A DNA stretch of 36,758 nucleotides from Pseudomonadota bacterium (GTDB lineage: Bacteria; Pseudomonadota; Alphaproteobacteria; Rhizobiales; Beijerinckiaceae): NCBI GenBank assembly GCA_021813805.1, contig JAKAJL010000035.1, forward strand, positions 1 through 36,758. Reading direction: 5' to 3'. Positions within the stretch are counted from its first letter, which is position 1. Every line of letters starts with the position of its first letter. The notes beneath the pieces are model-generated. The model saw only the letters and a list, made by a program, of their open reading frames with translations, was not told the DNA's origin and ran no database searches. This document shows, one piece after another, positions 25,502 through 33,345 of the stretch. Made by a program: the position numbers and the translations under genes.

Positions 25502-26788
25502 ATGCAGACCAATTTCACCCCGGCCCAGCTTGCCGATCCCGCCATCAGGACAGCGGACAAGATCCTGCGCGCCTGCGTCCATTGCGGCTTCTGCACCGCG
25601 ACCTGCCCGACCTTCGTCCTGCGCGGCGACGAACTCGATTCGCCGCGCGGGCGCATTTATCTCATCAAGGACATGCTGGAAAACGATCGCGCGGCCAGCG
25701 CCGAAGAGGTCAAACATATCGACCGCTGCCTGTCCTGCCTGTCCTGCATGACAACCTGTCCGTCGGGCGTCGATTACATGCATTTGGTCGATCACGCCCG
25801 CCACCATATCGAAAGGACTTTTCGCCGGCCCTTGCTCGACCGTGTGATCCGTCGCGCCTTCGGTTTCGTGCTGCCGCGGCCAGCCATTTTCCGCGCCGCC
25901 TTGAATGTGGCGAAACTTGGCAAGCCCTTCGCGGGGCTGCTTCCGGCCAGGCTGCGCGCCCCCTTCGCCATGGCGCCAAGCGCGATCCCCAAGGCCTCGG
26001 TCTGGGATAAGCCGCGGGTGATCTCGCGTCAGCAGCCGAATACGCGGCGCGTCGCGTTGATGACCGGCTGCGCCCAGAAGGTGCTTTCGCCGCAGATCAA
26101 TGAGGCCACGATCCGGCTCCTGACGCGGCATGGCTGCGAAGTGGTGATCGCCGAAGGCGCGGGCTGTTGCGGCGCGCTCAACCATCACCTCGGCCAGGAC
26201 GAGGGCCTGACGTTCGCGCGGAAGAATATTCTCGCCTGGAGCCACGCGATGGCGTCCGGCGGGCTCGACGCCGTCGTCATCAACGCCTCGGGCTGCGGCA
26301 CGACCGTCAAGGATTACGGTTTCATGTTCCGCGACGATCCCGACATCGCCGACAAGGCGGCCGAGATTTCTTCGCTCGCGCGCGACATCACCGAACTGAT
26401 GAGCGAGATCGGGCTCATGGCGCCCGCCAACGCCACCGGGCGGCGAGTCGCCTATCACAGCGCCTGCTCGCTCCAGCACGGCCAGAAGATCCGCAACGAA
26501 CCGAAACAACTGCTGAAGGATGCTGGCTTCACCGTCCTCGACCCGCCCGAAGGCCATCTCTGCTGCGGTTCGGCGGGGACCTACAATCTGCTTCAGCCGG
26601 AGATCGCAAACGAACTGCGCGACCGCAAGGTCGCCAATATCGAAAGCACCCGGCCGGAAATAGTCGCCGCGGGCAACATAGGCTGCATTGCGCAGATCGC
26701 CGGCGGCACGGATCTTCCGGTGGTCCATACGGTCGAACTACTCGACTGGGCGACAGGCGGCCCGCGCCCGCGAAATATCCCGGCGTGA
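25502..26788 (+). CDS. glcF: glycolate oxidase iron-sulfur subunit GlcF
   Basis: A 428-residue protein that takes electrons from GlcDE, presumably on to the quinone pool at the membrane. Two [4Fe-4S] ferredoxin-type motifs are CVHCGFCTATCPTF and CLSCLSCMTTCPSGVDY. Two cysteine-rich CCG domains follow (TGCAQKVLSPQINEAT with GAGCCGAL, and HSACSLQHG with LCCGSAGTYNLL). Length and motif order match GlcF. It is the last gene of the operon and is followed by a strong hairpin. Confidence 0.96.
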   Translation: MQTNFTPAQLADPAIRTADKILRACVHCGFCTATCPTFVLRGDELDSPRGRIYLIKDMLENDRAASAEEVKHIDRCLSCLSCMTTCPSGVDYMHLVDHARHHIERTFRRPLLDRVIRRAFGFVLPRPAIFRAALNVAKLGKPFAGLLPARLRAPFAMAPSAIPKASVWDKPRVISRQQPNTRRVALMTGCAQKVLSPQINEATIRLLTRHGCEVVIAEGAGCCGALNHHLGQDEGLTFARKNILAWSHAMASGGLDAVVINASGCGTTVKDYGFMFRDDPDIADKAAEISSLARDITELMSEIGLMAPANATGRRVAYHSACSLQHGQKIRNEPKQLLKDAGFTVLDPPEGHLCCGSAGTYNLLQPEIANELRDRKVANIESTRPEIVAAGNIGCIAQIAGGTDLPVVHTVELLDWATGGPRPRNIPA

Positions 26789-26833
26789 CATGACTTCCGA
26801 CGGGCGCCTCGGAAGGAGATAGTGAAAAAGCGA

Positions 26834-26863
26834 ACGGCCCGCCTCTCGGGAGAGGCGGGCCGT
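26834..26863. terminator. bidirectional hairpin terminator between glcF and tusA
   Basis: A perfect 14-bp stem, ACGGCCCGCCTCTC at 26834-26847 and its complement at 26850-26863, has a 2-base loop. On the minus strand it is followed by TTCGCTTTTTC, a fair T-run, so it suits termination of the sqr-dsrE2-tusA operon. The symmetric stem could also stop transcription coming from glcF. Confidence 0.8.
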
Positions 26864-26889
26864 AGGGCGAGAAGTCGTCTTTCCGCCGA

Positions 26890-27117
26890 TCAGGCGACGT
26901 GCTTGATCACGAAGCGATAGACGCCGGCGTTGGACGTCGATTCGACCAGTTCATTGCCGGTGGTGCGGCAGAAGGCGGCGAAATCGGCGACCGAGCCAGG
27001 GTCGGTCGCGAGGATTTCCAACGTGCCGCCAGCGGGCACTTCCTTGAGTGTCTTCTTTGCACGCAGAATCGGCAGGGGGCAGTTCAGACCCTTGGCGTCG
27101 AGAGTTTTATCAGCCAT
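26890..27117 (-). CDS. tusA: TusA-family sulfur carrier
   Basis: A 75-residue cytoplasmic sulfur carrier. The motif LDAKGLNCPLPILRAKKTL holds the persulfide-carrying Cys13 in the Cys-Pro-x-Pro signature. The second part (GGTLEILATDPGSVADFAAF) is typical. In sulfur oxidisers TusA passes sulfane sulfur to DsrEFH/DsrC or to the sHdr system. AGAGGAAACG precedes the ATG. It is the last gene of the sqr-dsrE2-tusA operon, and the hairpin at 26834 follows. Confidence 0.95.
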   Translation of the reverse strand: MADKTLDAKGLNCPLPILRAKKTLKEVPAGGTLEILATDPGSVADFAAFCRTTGNELVESTSNAGVYRFVIKHVA

Positions 27118-27154
27118 CGTTTCCTCTTGTTTGGTTTGCTTTGGGGGTGAAACT

Positions 27155-27661
27155 TCAGATGAAGAGATTGATATCGGACTTCAGCGCCCTTTCCATATAG
27201 GTCGCGGCGCCGCCGATTTCGACGCCGTCGATCAGATCGGTCGCCTTGTATTCGAAGAGGTCGAGCGTCATCTGGCAAGCAATGATTTTCACGTCGGACT
27301 CGATCGCAGCTTCGCGCAGATCCTCGATCGAGGCGACGCCCTTGCTCTTGATCAGGTTCTTCATCATGGTGGTCGCGCCGGCGTCGACGCCGGGCAGCAT
27401 GTTGACGATGTTCGGCATGGCCATGTGCATGCCCATCATGGGCATTTTCATGGCGGCGTTGCCGAGCGCCGTCACCTGCAGGTCCAGCTTCTTCTTGAGG
27501 ATTTCAAGACCATAAAAGGTGAAGAACAAGGTAACATCGACGCCCATGGCGGCTGCGGTGGTCGCCAGGATCAGCGGCGGATAGGCCCAGTCGAGCGATC
27601 CCTTCGTGACGATGATCGTCATGGATTTGGCGTTAGCGCCGTCGTCCGTGTTGTTAGTCAT
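27155..27661 (-). CDS. dsrE2: DsrE2-type sulfurtransferase (DsrE/DsrF/DsrH-like)
   Basis: A 168-residue protein of the DsrE2 group. The opening KSMTIIVTKGSLDWAYPPLI leads into an amphipathic, weakly hydrophobic stretch (LATTAAAMGVDVTLFFTFYG). A Met-rich segment follows (KMPMMGMHMAMPNIVNMLPG), then the probable active Cys129 in VKIIACQMTLDLF. DsrE2 proteins are usually encoded with TusA and a rhodanese and are thought to exchange sulfane sulfur with TusA. The tusA gene follows by 37 bases, but I see no rhodanese gene here. A good AGGAAAG ribosome site supports the start. Confidence 0.9.
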   Translation of the reverse strand: MTNNTDDGANAKSMTIIVTKGSLDWAYPPLILATTAAAMGVDVTLFFTFYGLEILKKKLDLQVTALGNAAMKMPMMGMHMAMPNIVNMLPGVDAGATTMMKNLIKSKGVASIEDLREAAIESDVKIIACQMTLDLFEYKATDLIDGVEIGGAATYMERALKSDINLFI

Positions 27662-27713
27662 TTTGCTTTCCTTGGGTCATTGGTGGCGTGCCGGCGAAGC
27701 CGGCGCGCCTGGT

Positions 27714-28997
27714 TCAGTCCGTCGTGACATTCTTGAGCTTGGCGATGCCCATCATGCTGAGGGCGGCGGATTCATAAAACGGCTCGCTTTCACCCTTGCG
27801 CATTTTTCGGATGAAATATTTCTCGAAGCCGATCTTGGCGGCGTGGACCCAGCGGCCATGGCCGGACCAGTTGACATTGCGCGGCGGGATTTGCGGCTGC
27901 GCGACAAAGGCGATGCCGCTGTCGCCGAAATCGGCGAGACAGATCGCGTTCCAGGTGCCGCGATAGATCGGCTGGCGTCCGCGCAGGAGTTCGCCGATGT
28001 TCTTGGCCGCCGCAGTGACCATGGACTCGATCATGAATCCGGTCTTCGGCACGCCGCAGGGAACCGGCGTCGGGCCCATGGGGGGGATGGCGACGCAGAC
28101 GCCGACGGAGAAGATGTTCTTGAATTTGGGATTTTGCTGGTGCTTGTCAACGAGAACGAAGCCGCGCGGATTGACCAGTCCGTCGATGCCGTGAAGCGGC
28201 TTGATGCCCCGGAACGCCGGCAGCATCATGGCCATGCCGAACGGCAGTTCCTTGGTCGCCTTGACCGAACCATCGTCGGCGATCTCTTCAACCGTCATCT
28301 TCCCGGCTTCGACCTTTTTGACCCGCGAGCTGGTCAGCCATTTGATGTGCTTTTCGCGCATCTCGCTTTCGAGCAGGCCCTTGGTGTCGCCGACGCCGTC
28401 GAGGCCGAGATGGCCGACATAGGGTTCGGACGTTACGAAGGTCATCGGCACCTGGTCGCGAATCTTGCGGCGGCGCAGCTCGGTCTCGAGGATGAAGGTG
28501 AATTCATAGGCGGGACCGTAACAGGAGGCGCCCTGCACGGCGCCGGTGATGACCGGACCGGGCTTCTTGCAGAATTCCTCGAAACTGATGGCCGCCTTTT
28601 CGGCGTGGTCGATATGGCAGATCGAGGTGGTGTGGCCCTGCGGCCCCAGGCCCTCGATCTCGTCGAAAGCCAGTTCCGGCCCCGTGGCGATGATCAAATA
28701 ATCATAGGAAATCTTCGAGCCATCCTCGAGCTCGAGGCTGTTGGCCCCGGGATCCATCTTGGCGACGGGGACCGGCTTGAAATTGATGCCGCGCTTGGCG
28801 AAGGTCGGCGCCAGATCGACCTCGATCGATTCGCGGGTGCGCCAACCGACCGGAACCCACGGATTGCTGGGAACGAAATGATAGACCGGATCCTTGGTGA
28901 CGACCGTCAGCCGATCCTCGGGACGCATATGGTCCTTCATTTCATAGGCCATGATGGTGCCGCCCAGACCGGCGCCCATGATGACGATTTCAGCCAT
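27714..28997 (-). CDS. sqr: sulfide:quinone oxidoreductase
   Basis: A 427-residue FAD protein that oxidises sulfide and reduces quinone at the membrane. The start at 28997 (MAEIVIMGAGLGGTIMAYEM) has GGGAGGAGAGC before it. The first FAD site is GAGLGG and the second region is YDYLIIATGPELAFDEIEGL. Three cysteines correspond to the redox/catalytic trio of the Acidithiobacillus ferrooxidans enzyme as I remember it: Cys127 (TSICHIDHAE), Cys159 (GASCYGPAYE) and Cys353 (NAICLADFGD). The C-terminal GRWVHAAKIGFEKYFIRKMRKG is the membrane-binding end of that type. The dsrE2 gene follows by 52 bases. Confidence 0.92.
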   Translation of the reverse strand: MAEIVIMGAGLGGTIMAYEMKDHMRPEDRLTVVTKDPVYHFVPSNPWVPVGWRTRESIEVDLAPTFAKRGINFKPVPVAKMDPGANSLELEDGSKISYDYLIIATGPELAFDEIEGLGPQGHTTSICHIDHAEKAAISFEEFCKKPGPVITGAVQGASCYGPAYEFTFILETELRRRKIRDQVPMTFVTSEPYVGHLGLDGVGDTKGLLESEMREKHIKWLTSSRVKKVEAGKMTVEEIADDGSVKATKELPFGMAMMLPAFRGIKPLHGIDGLVNPRGFVLVDKHQQNPKFKNIFSVGVCVAIPPMGPTPVPCGVPKTGFMIESMVTAAAKNIGELLRGRQPIYRGTWNAICLADFGDSGIAFVAQPQIPPRNVNWSGHGRWVHAAKIGFEKYFIRKMRKGESEPFYESAALSMMGIAKLKNVTTD

Positions 28998-29054
28998 GCT
29001 CTCCTCCCACATTGCAGGCGTTAGGACAACTCGCCCATCTTTGTCGGATCAGAT

Positions 29055-29069
29055 TATTCGTATTTGTTG
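29055..29069. promoter_or_regulatory. candidate sulfur-regulon motif upstream of sqr
   Basis: TATTCGTATTTGTTG lies about 58 bases before the sqr start and matches TATTCGCATTTTCTG (36016-36030, tauD-dsrA gap) at 12 of 15 positions. ArsR-type sulfide sensors (SqrR/BigR) bind AT-rich ATTC-containing sites, so this is a candidate. In a GC-rich genome it could simply be promoter sequence. Confidence 0.3.
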
Positions 29070-29134
29070 GATTGTCGAGCGGAATCCGCGCGGGGCGTCA
29101 GACCTTTTTCGTAGAAGCCGCGCGGCGGCGATGT

Positions 29135-31150
29135 TTAGTAGCGGGAGTCGAAAGGCTTATCCCCCTTCGGCCAGTCGTTAACCTTGGCGGGGAAATCGGA
29201 CCTCGGCTGATGGGTGAAGAATTCCGCGACGTCGAGCGCGTCCTGGTCCGATAATCCGCCCTGATCCTGCGGGAAATTGACCTGATGCGCGACCGGCATG
29301 TTGGCTTTGACGAAGCCGCCCGCCGTGAACGTGCGGGCCATGCCCGCGCCGATGTTGAAAGAATGGTCGCCCCACAGCGGCGGGAAAACCCAGTCGCCGG
29401 CCGCGCTTTTCATTCCTTCGCCGTTCTTGCCGTGGCAGACGGCGCATTTGTCGGCATAGACTTTCTGGCCATGCGCGGGGTCCGGCTTCATCGCATGATC
29501 CAGCTTGGGCAGGCCGCGGCCGATGATCTTGCCGTCCGGCCCCTTCTCGCCCTTCAGCCAGGCCATATAGGCGATCATCGCTTTCATTTCCGGCGAATCC
29601 GGAGGCAAAGGCGCGCCATTCATCGAGCGTTGGAAGCAGCCGTTCAAACGGTCCTCGATCGTGATTACACGGCCGGCGCGTTTGTTATAGACCGGGAACA
29701 GTGTGACGACGCCGAAATAGGGCGAGGCTTTGGCGATCGTGCCGCCATCAAGATGGCAGGAATTGCAGTCCAGCGCGTCACCGACATTGTTCGGCAGCAG
29801 CCTGTGGGTTTGCGCCATCAGGCGCAGGCCCTGGATCAACTGGACCGAATTGGGGTCGTTCAGCAGGTCGGCGAGGCGCGGCGTCAGGATCGTCCTCGGC
29901 TCGGGCGCCGGCAGGGCGAGTTCGGCGCGCATCGCCTTCACCTGACCCGCGGTGACCGCGCTTGCCTTGTTGCCCCAGGAAGTGCGGGCGAAGGTCAGGA
30001 TTTCCGCGAGCTCCTCATCGGTCAGGCGAGCAAAGCCGGGCATTTTGAACCGATGCGTGCTGGCTCTGGTCGAAGCGGTCGTTCCGCCGGCGAGGACGAT
30101 ATGGAGGACCGAGGCGGGATTGTCCGAGAGGAAGGCGCGATTGCCGGCAAGGGCAGGAAAAATGTTGGGCGCGCCAAGCCCGCTGCGCTGGTGGCAGGAG
30201 GCGCAGAACTGCTCGTAGCCAAGGCCGCCGCGGGTTCCGTAAAGCGCCTTTTCGTCGCCGGCCTCGATCACCGGCGGCCGGGTTCCGGCGGGCGCTAGCG
30301 AGACCAGGTAACGGGCCATCGCGCGCAGATCGTCGTCGGTGAAATATTGGGTGCTGTAGTGAATGACCTCGGTCATCGGACCAAACGCCATCGAATGTCT
30401 CGCGGCGCCGGTCTTCAGCAGTTGGACCAGGGCGTCCTCGGAGGTGAGATTGCGCAGGCCGATGGCGCGCCACGGGCCGATGGTCGAACCCGCGAGATAA
30501 GCGGAACTGTTGCTGCTGTAGGCCTTTTCCTGCAACGCCAGGCCGCGTGGCGTGTGGCAGGCTCCGCAATGTCCGAGCCCTTCGACGATATAGGCGCCGC
30601 GGTTCCATTGCGCGTCCCTGGCGGGATCGGGCGCGAAGGGCTTGTCGTCGAGGAACAGCAGGTTCCAGAACAACATGCTCGCCCTTATGTTGTACGGAAA
30701 ACGCATCTCCGCCGGCTTGTTGGTCTGTTCGACCGGCGCCACGCCCTTCATGAAGAAAGCATAGAGCGCCTCGACATCCTCGTCCGTCACCTTGGCGAAG
30801 GAGGGATAAGGCATCGCGGGATAAAGATGGCGGCCGTCGGCGGCGACGCCGCGCCGCAGCGCCCGGCTGAACTGGTCGAGAGTATAGGAGCCGATGCCGG
30901 TCTTGGGGTCGGGGGTGATATTGGTCGAATAGACGGTTCCGCCCGGCGTCTTGAAGGCGAGCCCGCCCGCCATCGGCTTGCCGCCCTCGACGGTGTGGCA
31001 GGCGGCGCAGTCGCCCAGACGCGCGAGATAGGCGCCGCGCGCGACCACGCCGTCGTCGCCAGCCGCAGCGGCCCACGCTGGGGCGCCGGAAATACCGAGC
31101 CCGACAAGAACCGCCGCGGCGAGACGCGCGCGCGCACCTTTTTCAAGCAT
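29135..31150 (-). CDS. pentahaem cytochrome c: trihaem AdhB-like part fused to TsdA-like thiosulfate dehydrogenase
   Basis: A 671-residue exported protein with a signal peptide (about 1-28, ending AWA). Five haem c sites are visible: CAACH 48-52, CGACH 195-199, CASCH 316-320, CNSCH 462-466 and CAVCH 569-573. Residues 30-400 have the layout of the triple cytochrome subunit of alcohol/gluconate dehydrogenases. Residues 420-671 resemble the dihaem thiosulfate dehydrogenase TsdA. They include SPYFGVVTLFPVYNKRAGRV and RLNGCFQRSMNG, where Cys505 is the likely counterpart of the cysteine that ligates the active-site haem in TsdA. Natural TsdB-TsdA fusions are known, but with a dihaem TsdB. It probably oxidises thiosulfate or a related sulfur compound in the periplasm. 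Confidence 0.85.
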   Translation of the reverse strand: MLEKGARARLAAAVLVGLGISGAPAWAAAAGDDGVVARGAYLARLGDCAACHTVEGGKPMAGGLAFKTPGGTVYSTNITPDPKTGIGSYTLDQFSRALRRGVAADGRHLYPAMPYPSFAKVTDEDVEALYAFFMKGVAPVEQTNKPAEMRFPYNIRASMLFWNLLFLDDKPFAPDPARDAQWNRGAYIVEGLGHCGACHTPRGLALQEKAYSSNSSAYLAGSTIGPWRAIGLRNLTSEDALVQLLKTGAARHSMAFGPMTEVIHYSTQYFTDDDLRAMARYLVSLAPAGTRPPVIEAGDEKALYGTRGGLGYEQFCASCHQRSGLGAPNIFPALAGNRAFLSDNPASVLHIVLAGGTTASTRASTHRFKMPGFARLTDEELAEILTFARTSWGNKASAVTAGQVKAMRAELALPAPEPRTILTPRLADLLNDPNSVQLIQGLRLMAQTHRLLPNNVGDALDCNSCHLDGGTIAKASPYFGVVTLFPVYNKRAGRVITIEDRLNGCFQRSMNGAPLPPDSPEMKAMIAYMAWLKGEKGPDGKIIGRGLPKLDHAMKPDPAHGQKVYADKCAVCHGKNGEGMKSAAGDWVFPPLWGDHSFNIGAGMARTFTAGGFVKANMPVAHQVNFPQDQGGLSDQDALDVAEFFTHQPRSDFPAKVNDWPKGDKPFDSRY

Positions 31151-31223
31151 TTTCCCCTCTCTTCGCGCACCCCTCGGCGGCGCGTCGTTCGTCGTTTGGC
31201 TCCGGCGCGCCGGCGCGGAAAAG

Positions 31224-31748
31224 TCAGGCGGAACGGCGTTCCAGCCAGAAGAAGAACGCCAGGCTGGCCGCGGCGAGACCCAACAGCCAGACGAGGTCCG
31301 GAACGCCCGTCAGTTGCGGCAACCGGACTTTTCCCAGGGCCCAGACATTGAGGATATGCGCCTTGATCCAGTTGAAACTGAATGCGTAAGCGATCGCGCC
31401 GGCGATCATCCCGAAGACGGCGGACAGAGCGTGCAGGCTGCCGGTGGCGGTCGCCGCCAGGGCGGTGCCCGGACAATAGCCGAGGATCGCCACCGCCAGG
31501 CCGAATATCGCGCCGCCGAGGATCACGGCGAGCACATTGGCGTCCTTGATGTAATAGAGCGTCTCGCCGAAACGCGCGAGAACGAGGACTCCTAGCCCGC
31601 CGACGACGATGGCGGGAAGCAGCATCTTCACCATGGTGAAGTCACGCAAACAGAATTGGCCCTCGATGACATTGCTGTCCGTCACCCGCGCGCGATGGAG
31701 CAGGAAGCCGAAAGCGAATCCGACGGCCAGTGCGAGCAGGATAGTCAT
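31224..31748 (-). CDS. YeeE/YedE half-transporter (second of pair)
   Basis: A 174-residue membrane protein with about four to five hydrophobic segments. The motif LGYCPGTALAATATGS is the conserved cysteine-containing signature of the YeeE/YedE (TsuA/PmpAB) family. Members import thiosulfate or move sulfur compounds across the inner membrane. Full-length TsuA-type proteins are about 350 residues with two such halves; here each half is its own gene. Its ATG overlaps the stop of the upstream half by 4 bases, so the two are made together. The ending FFFWLERRSA is cytoplasmic by charge. Confidence 0.9.
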   Translation of the reverse strand: MTILLALAVGFAFGFLLHRARVTDSNVIEGQFCLRDFTMVKMLLPAIVVGGLGVLVLARFGETLYYIKDANVLAVILGGAIFGLAVAILGYCPGTALAATATGSLHALSAVFGMIAGAIAYAFSFNWIKAHILNVWALGKVRLPQLTGVPDLVWLLGLAAASLAFFFWLERRSA

Positions 31749-32302
31749 GACGCCGCCTTCCGTCCGAAGATGATCCGCGAACTGATGATGGCGCTGATGA
31801 AAACGACGATGACGAAAATCCAGCTCGACAGAGCCAGCTGCAGGGTTCCCGACAGGCCATGGCCGCTGGTGCAGCCGCCGGCCATGCGCGCGCCGAACAT
31901 CAGCAGCGCGCCCGCGACAAAGGCGGCGACGAAGCGTTTGATGAGCGAGCCGCCAAAGCGCGCCCGCCAGAAATGCGGCACGGCTTCAAGCCGGAAGGTC
32001 CCCGACGCCAGCGAGGAAACCAGAGCGCCGGCCATCAGGCCGACCAGGAACAACATGCTGTAATCCCAGGAAAACGGCATGGGGGCCCAATAGGGATTAT
32101 GCGCGGCGGCTTGCGCGCCGAACATCAGCGCCGCGATCGGCTGGCCGACTCGCGACAAAGCCGTGGTGACGCCGATCGGCTCTCTCGCCACGGCGAAGGC
32201 GATCCAGCTAAGAACACCAAGCGCCGCGCCGATGAGATAGGGCGAACGATCAACCTTTCGCCTCTCCGCGCGTTGCGAAAGGCGATCCGTCCAAATGGTC
32301 AT
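31745..32302 (-). CDS. YeeE/YedE half-transporter (first of pair)
   Basis: A 185-residue membrane protein with GGGGAGGACC before its ATG. After a basic N terminus (TDRLSQRAERRKVDRSP) come about five hydrophobic segments. The family signature is ARMAGGCTSGHGLSG with its central Cys. It pairs with the overlapping downstream half (31224-31748). The encoded pair resembles PmpA/PmpB of biofilm-associated sulfide-detoxification operons. The gene follows the solute-binding protein gene by 39 bases, which suggests that the binding protein may feed it. Confidence 0.9.
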   Translation of the reverse strand: MTIWTDRLSQRAERRKVDRSPYLIGAALGVLSWIAFAVAREPIGVTTALSRVGQPIAALMFGAQAAAHNPYWAPMPFSWDYSMLFLVGLMAGALVSSLASGTFRLEAVPHFWRARFGGSLIKRFVAAFVAGALLMFGARMAGGCTSGHGLSGTLQLALSSWIFVIVVFISAIISSRIIFGRKAAS

Positions 32303-32341
32303 GGCGGTCCTCCCCTGTATCAGGCGCCCATCTTATGGCCG

Positions 32342-33334
32342 TCAGTTGGCGGCGCCCCTGTATGGCTTGAAGCCATATTTCTCGAAAATCGCCAGAGACT
32401 GCGGCGATTGCATGAATTCGAGCCACATTTTGGCCGCCTCCGGATGGGGCGCGCCTTTCACCACAGCGCCGCCATAGATCGCGGTCGTGTTCTGCGACTC
32501 GGGAATATCGACGTGGGCGATTCCGTGGCCCGCCTTCTCCTGGAAAATCGCCTCTGATTGCCAGGTGACTCCGGCCTGGGCCTTGCCCTGCATCAGATAG
32601 AGCGGCGACTGGCGATGATGGATATGGGTCAGGATGGTTTCGCCATTGGCGACCTTGGTTTCGTAAACCGCCTTGACCAGCGCGTCGCCGCCGGCCTTGG
32701 CGAGCGAGGCCTTGATCTGGCGGGCGATGCCCTCATAGGCGGGATTGGGCATGACGAGCTTGACGCCGGGCTTGCCCAGATCGGCGAGGCTCGCGATATG
32801 GGCCGGATTGCCCTTGGGGACCATGATCGTCAGCGTGTTGGTGGCATAAGGGACGCCCGGCGCGTCCAGCATGCCCTCGTCGATATATTGCGTGATTTTC
32901 TTGAAACCGGCGAAATAGACGTCCGGCTTCACCGTCCAGGTCATATTGCCGACGGTGATGGTTCCGCCCGCCTTGATCTGCTGCGCCAGGAGGCCCGGTG
33001 GAATCGTCTCCCAATAGATGCGCCCCGCGAATTCCGGATGCAGTTCTTCAAATGTGGCGACCAGTTCGGCGGTGGCGAAAAAATAATTGCCGCCGAAGAA
33101 CAGGGCCAGTTTCGGATCCTGCGGCGAGCCATGGAAATCCGCGAGATTGTCGGCGTCCGGCTCGGTGAAGTCGAGGCCGCGCTGGCTCACCGGGACGTCG
33201 TCATTGGCGCCGCCCTGCCACGGCGGGGCGAAATCGGGACGCAGTTTCGCGCTCTCCGCCCGCGCGCCTGAGGAGGCGCCAGCGAGCAGGAGCGCCGCAA
33301 CGGCAAACAGGGCGGCCCCCGAAAGAATTTTCAT
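32342..33334 (-). CDS. periplasmic solute-binding protein (type 2, ModA/sulfate-binding-like)
   Basis: A 330-residue exported protein with a signal peptide (MKILSGAALFAVAALLLAGA, ending ARA). The fold is that of type 2 periplasmic binding proteins. ALFFGGNYFFATAELVATFEE opens the first lobe, and NTLTIMVPKGNPAHIASLADL with PNPAYEGIARQI is at the hinge region, as in ModA-like proteins. The ligand is not deducible; an oxyanion such as thiosulfate or sulfite fits the context. No ABC permease or ATPase gene lies nearby. It sits 11 bases after the secreted DsrE-like gene and before the YeeE/YedE pair. Confidence 0.82.
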   Translation of the reverse strand: MKILSGAALFAVAALLLAGASSGARAESAKLRPDFAPPWQGGANDDVPVSQRGLDFTEPDADNLADFHGSPQDPKLALFFGGNYFFATAELVATFEELHPEFAGRIYWETIPPGLLAQQIKAGGTITVGNMTWTVKPDVYFAGFKKITQYIDEGMLDAPGVPYATNTLTIMVPKGNPAHIASLADLGKPGVKLVMPNPAYEGIARQIKASLAKAGGDALVKAVYETKVANGETILTHIHHRQSPLYLMQGKAQAGVTWQSEAIFQEKAGHGIAHVDIPESQNTTAIYGGAVVKGAPHPEAAKMWLEFMQSPQSLAIFEKYGFKPYRGAAN

Positions 33335-33345
33335 TTTCCCGTTCC

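Noticed and set aside
27606-29024. 472-residue plus-strand frame opposite sqr
   Set aside because: Antisense shadow; the minus strand encodes a full SQR with FAD sites, three catalytic cysteines and a strong ribosome site.
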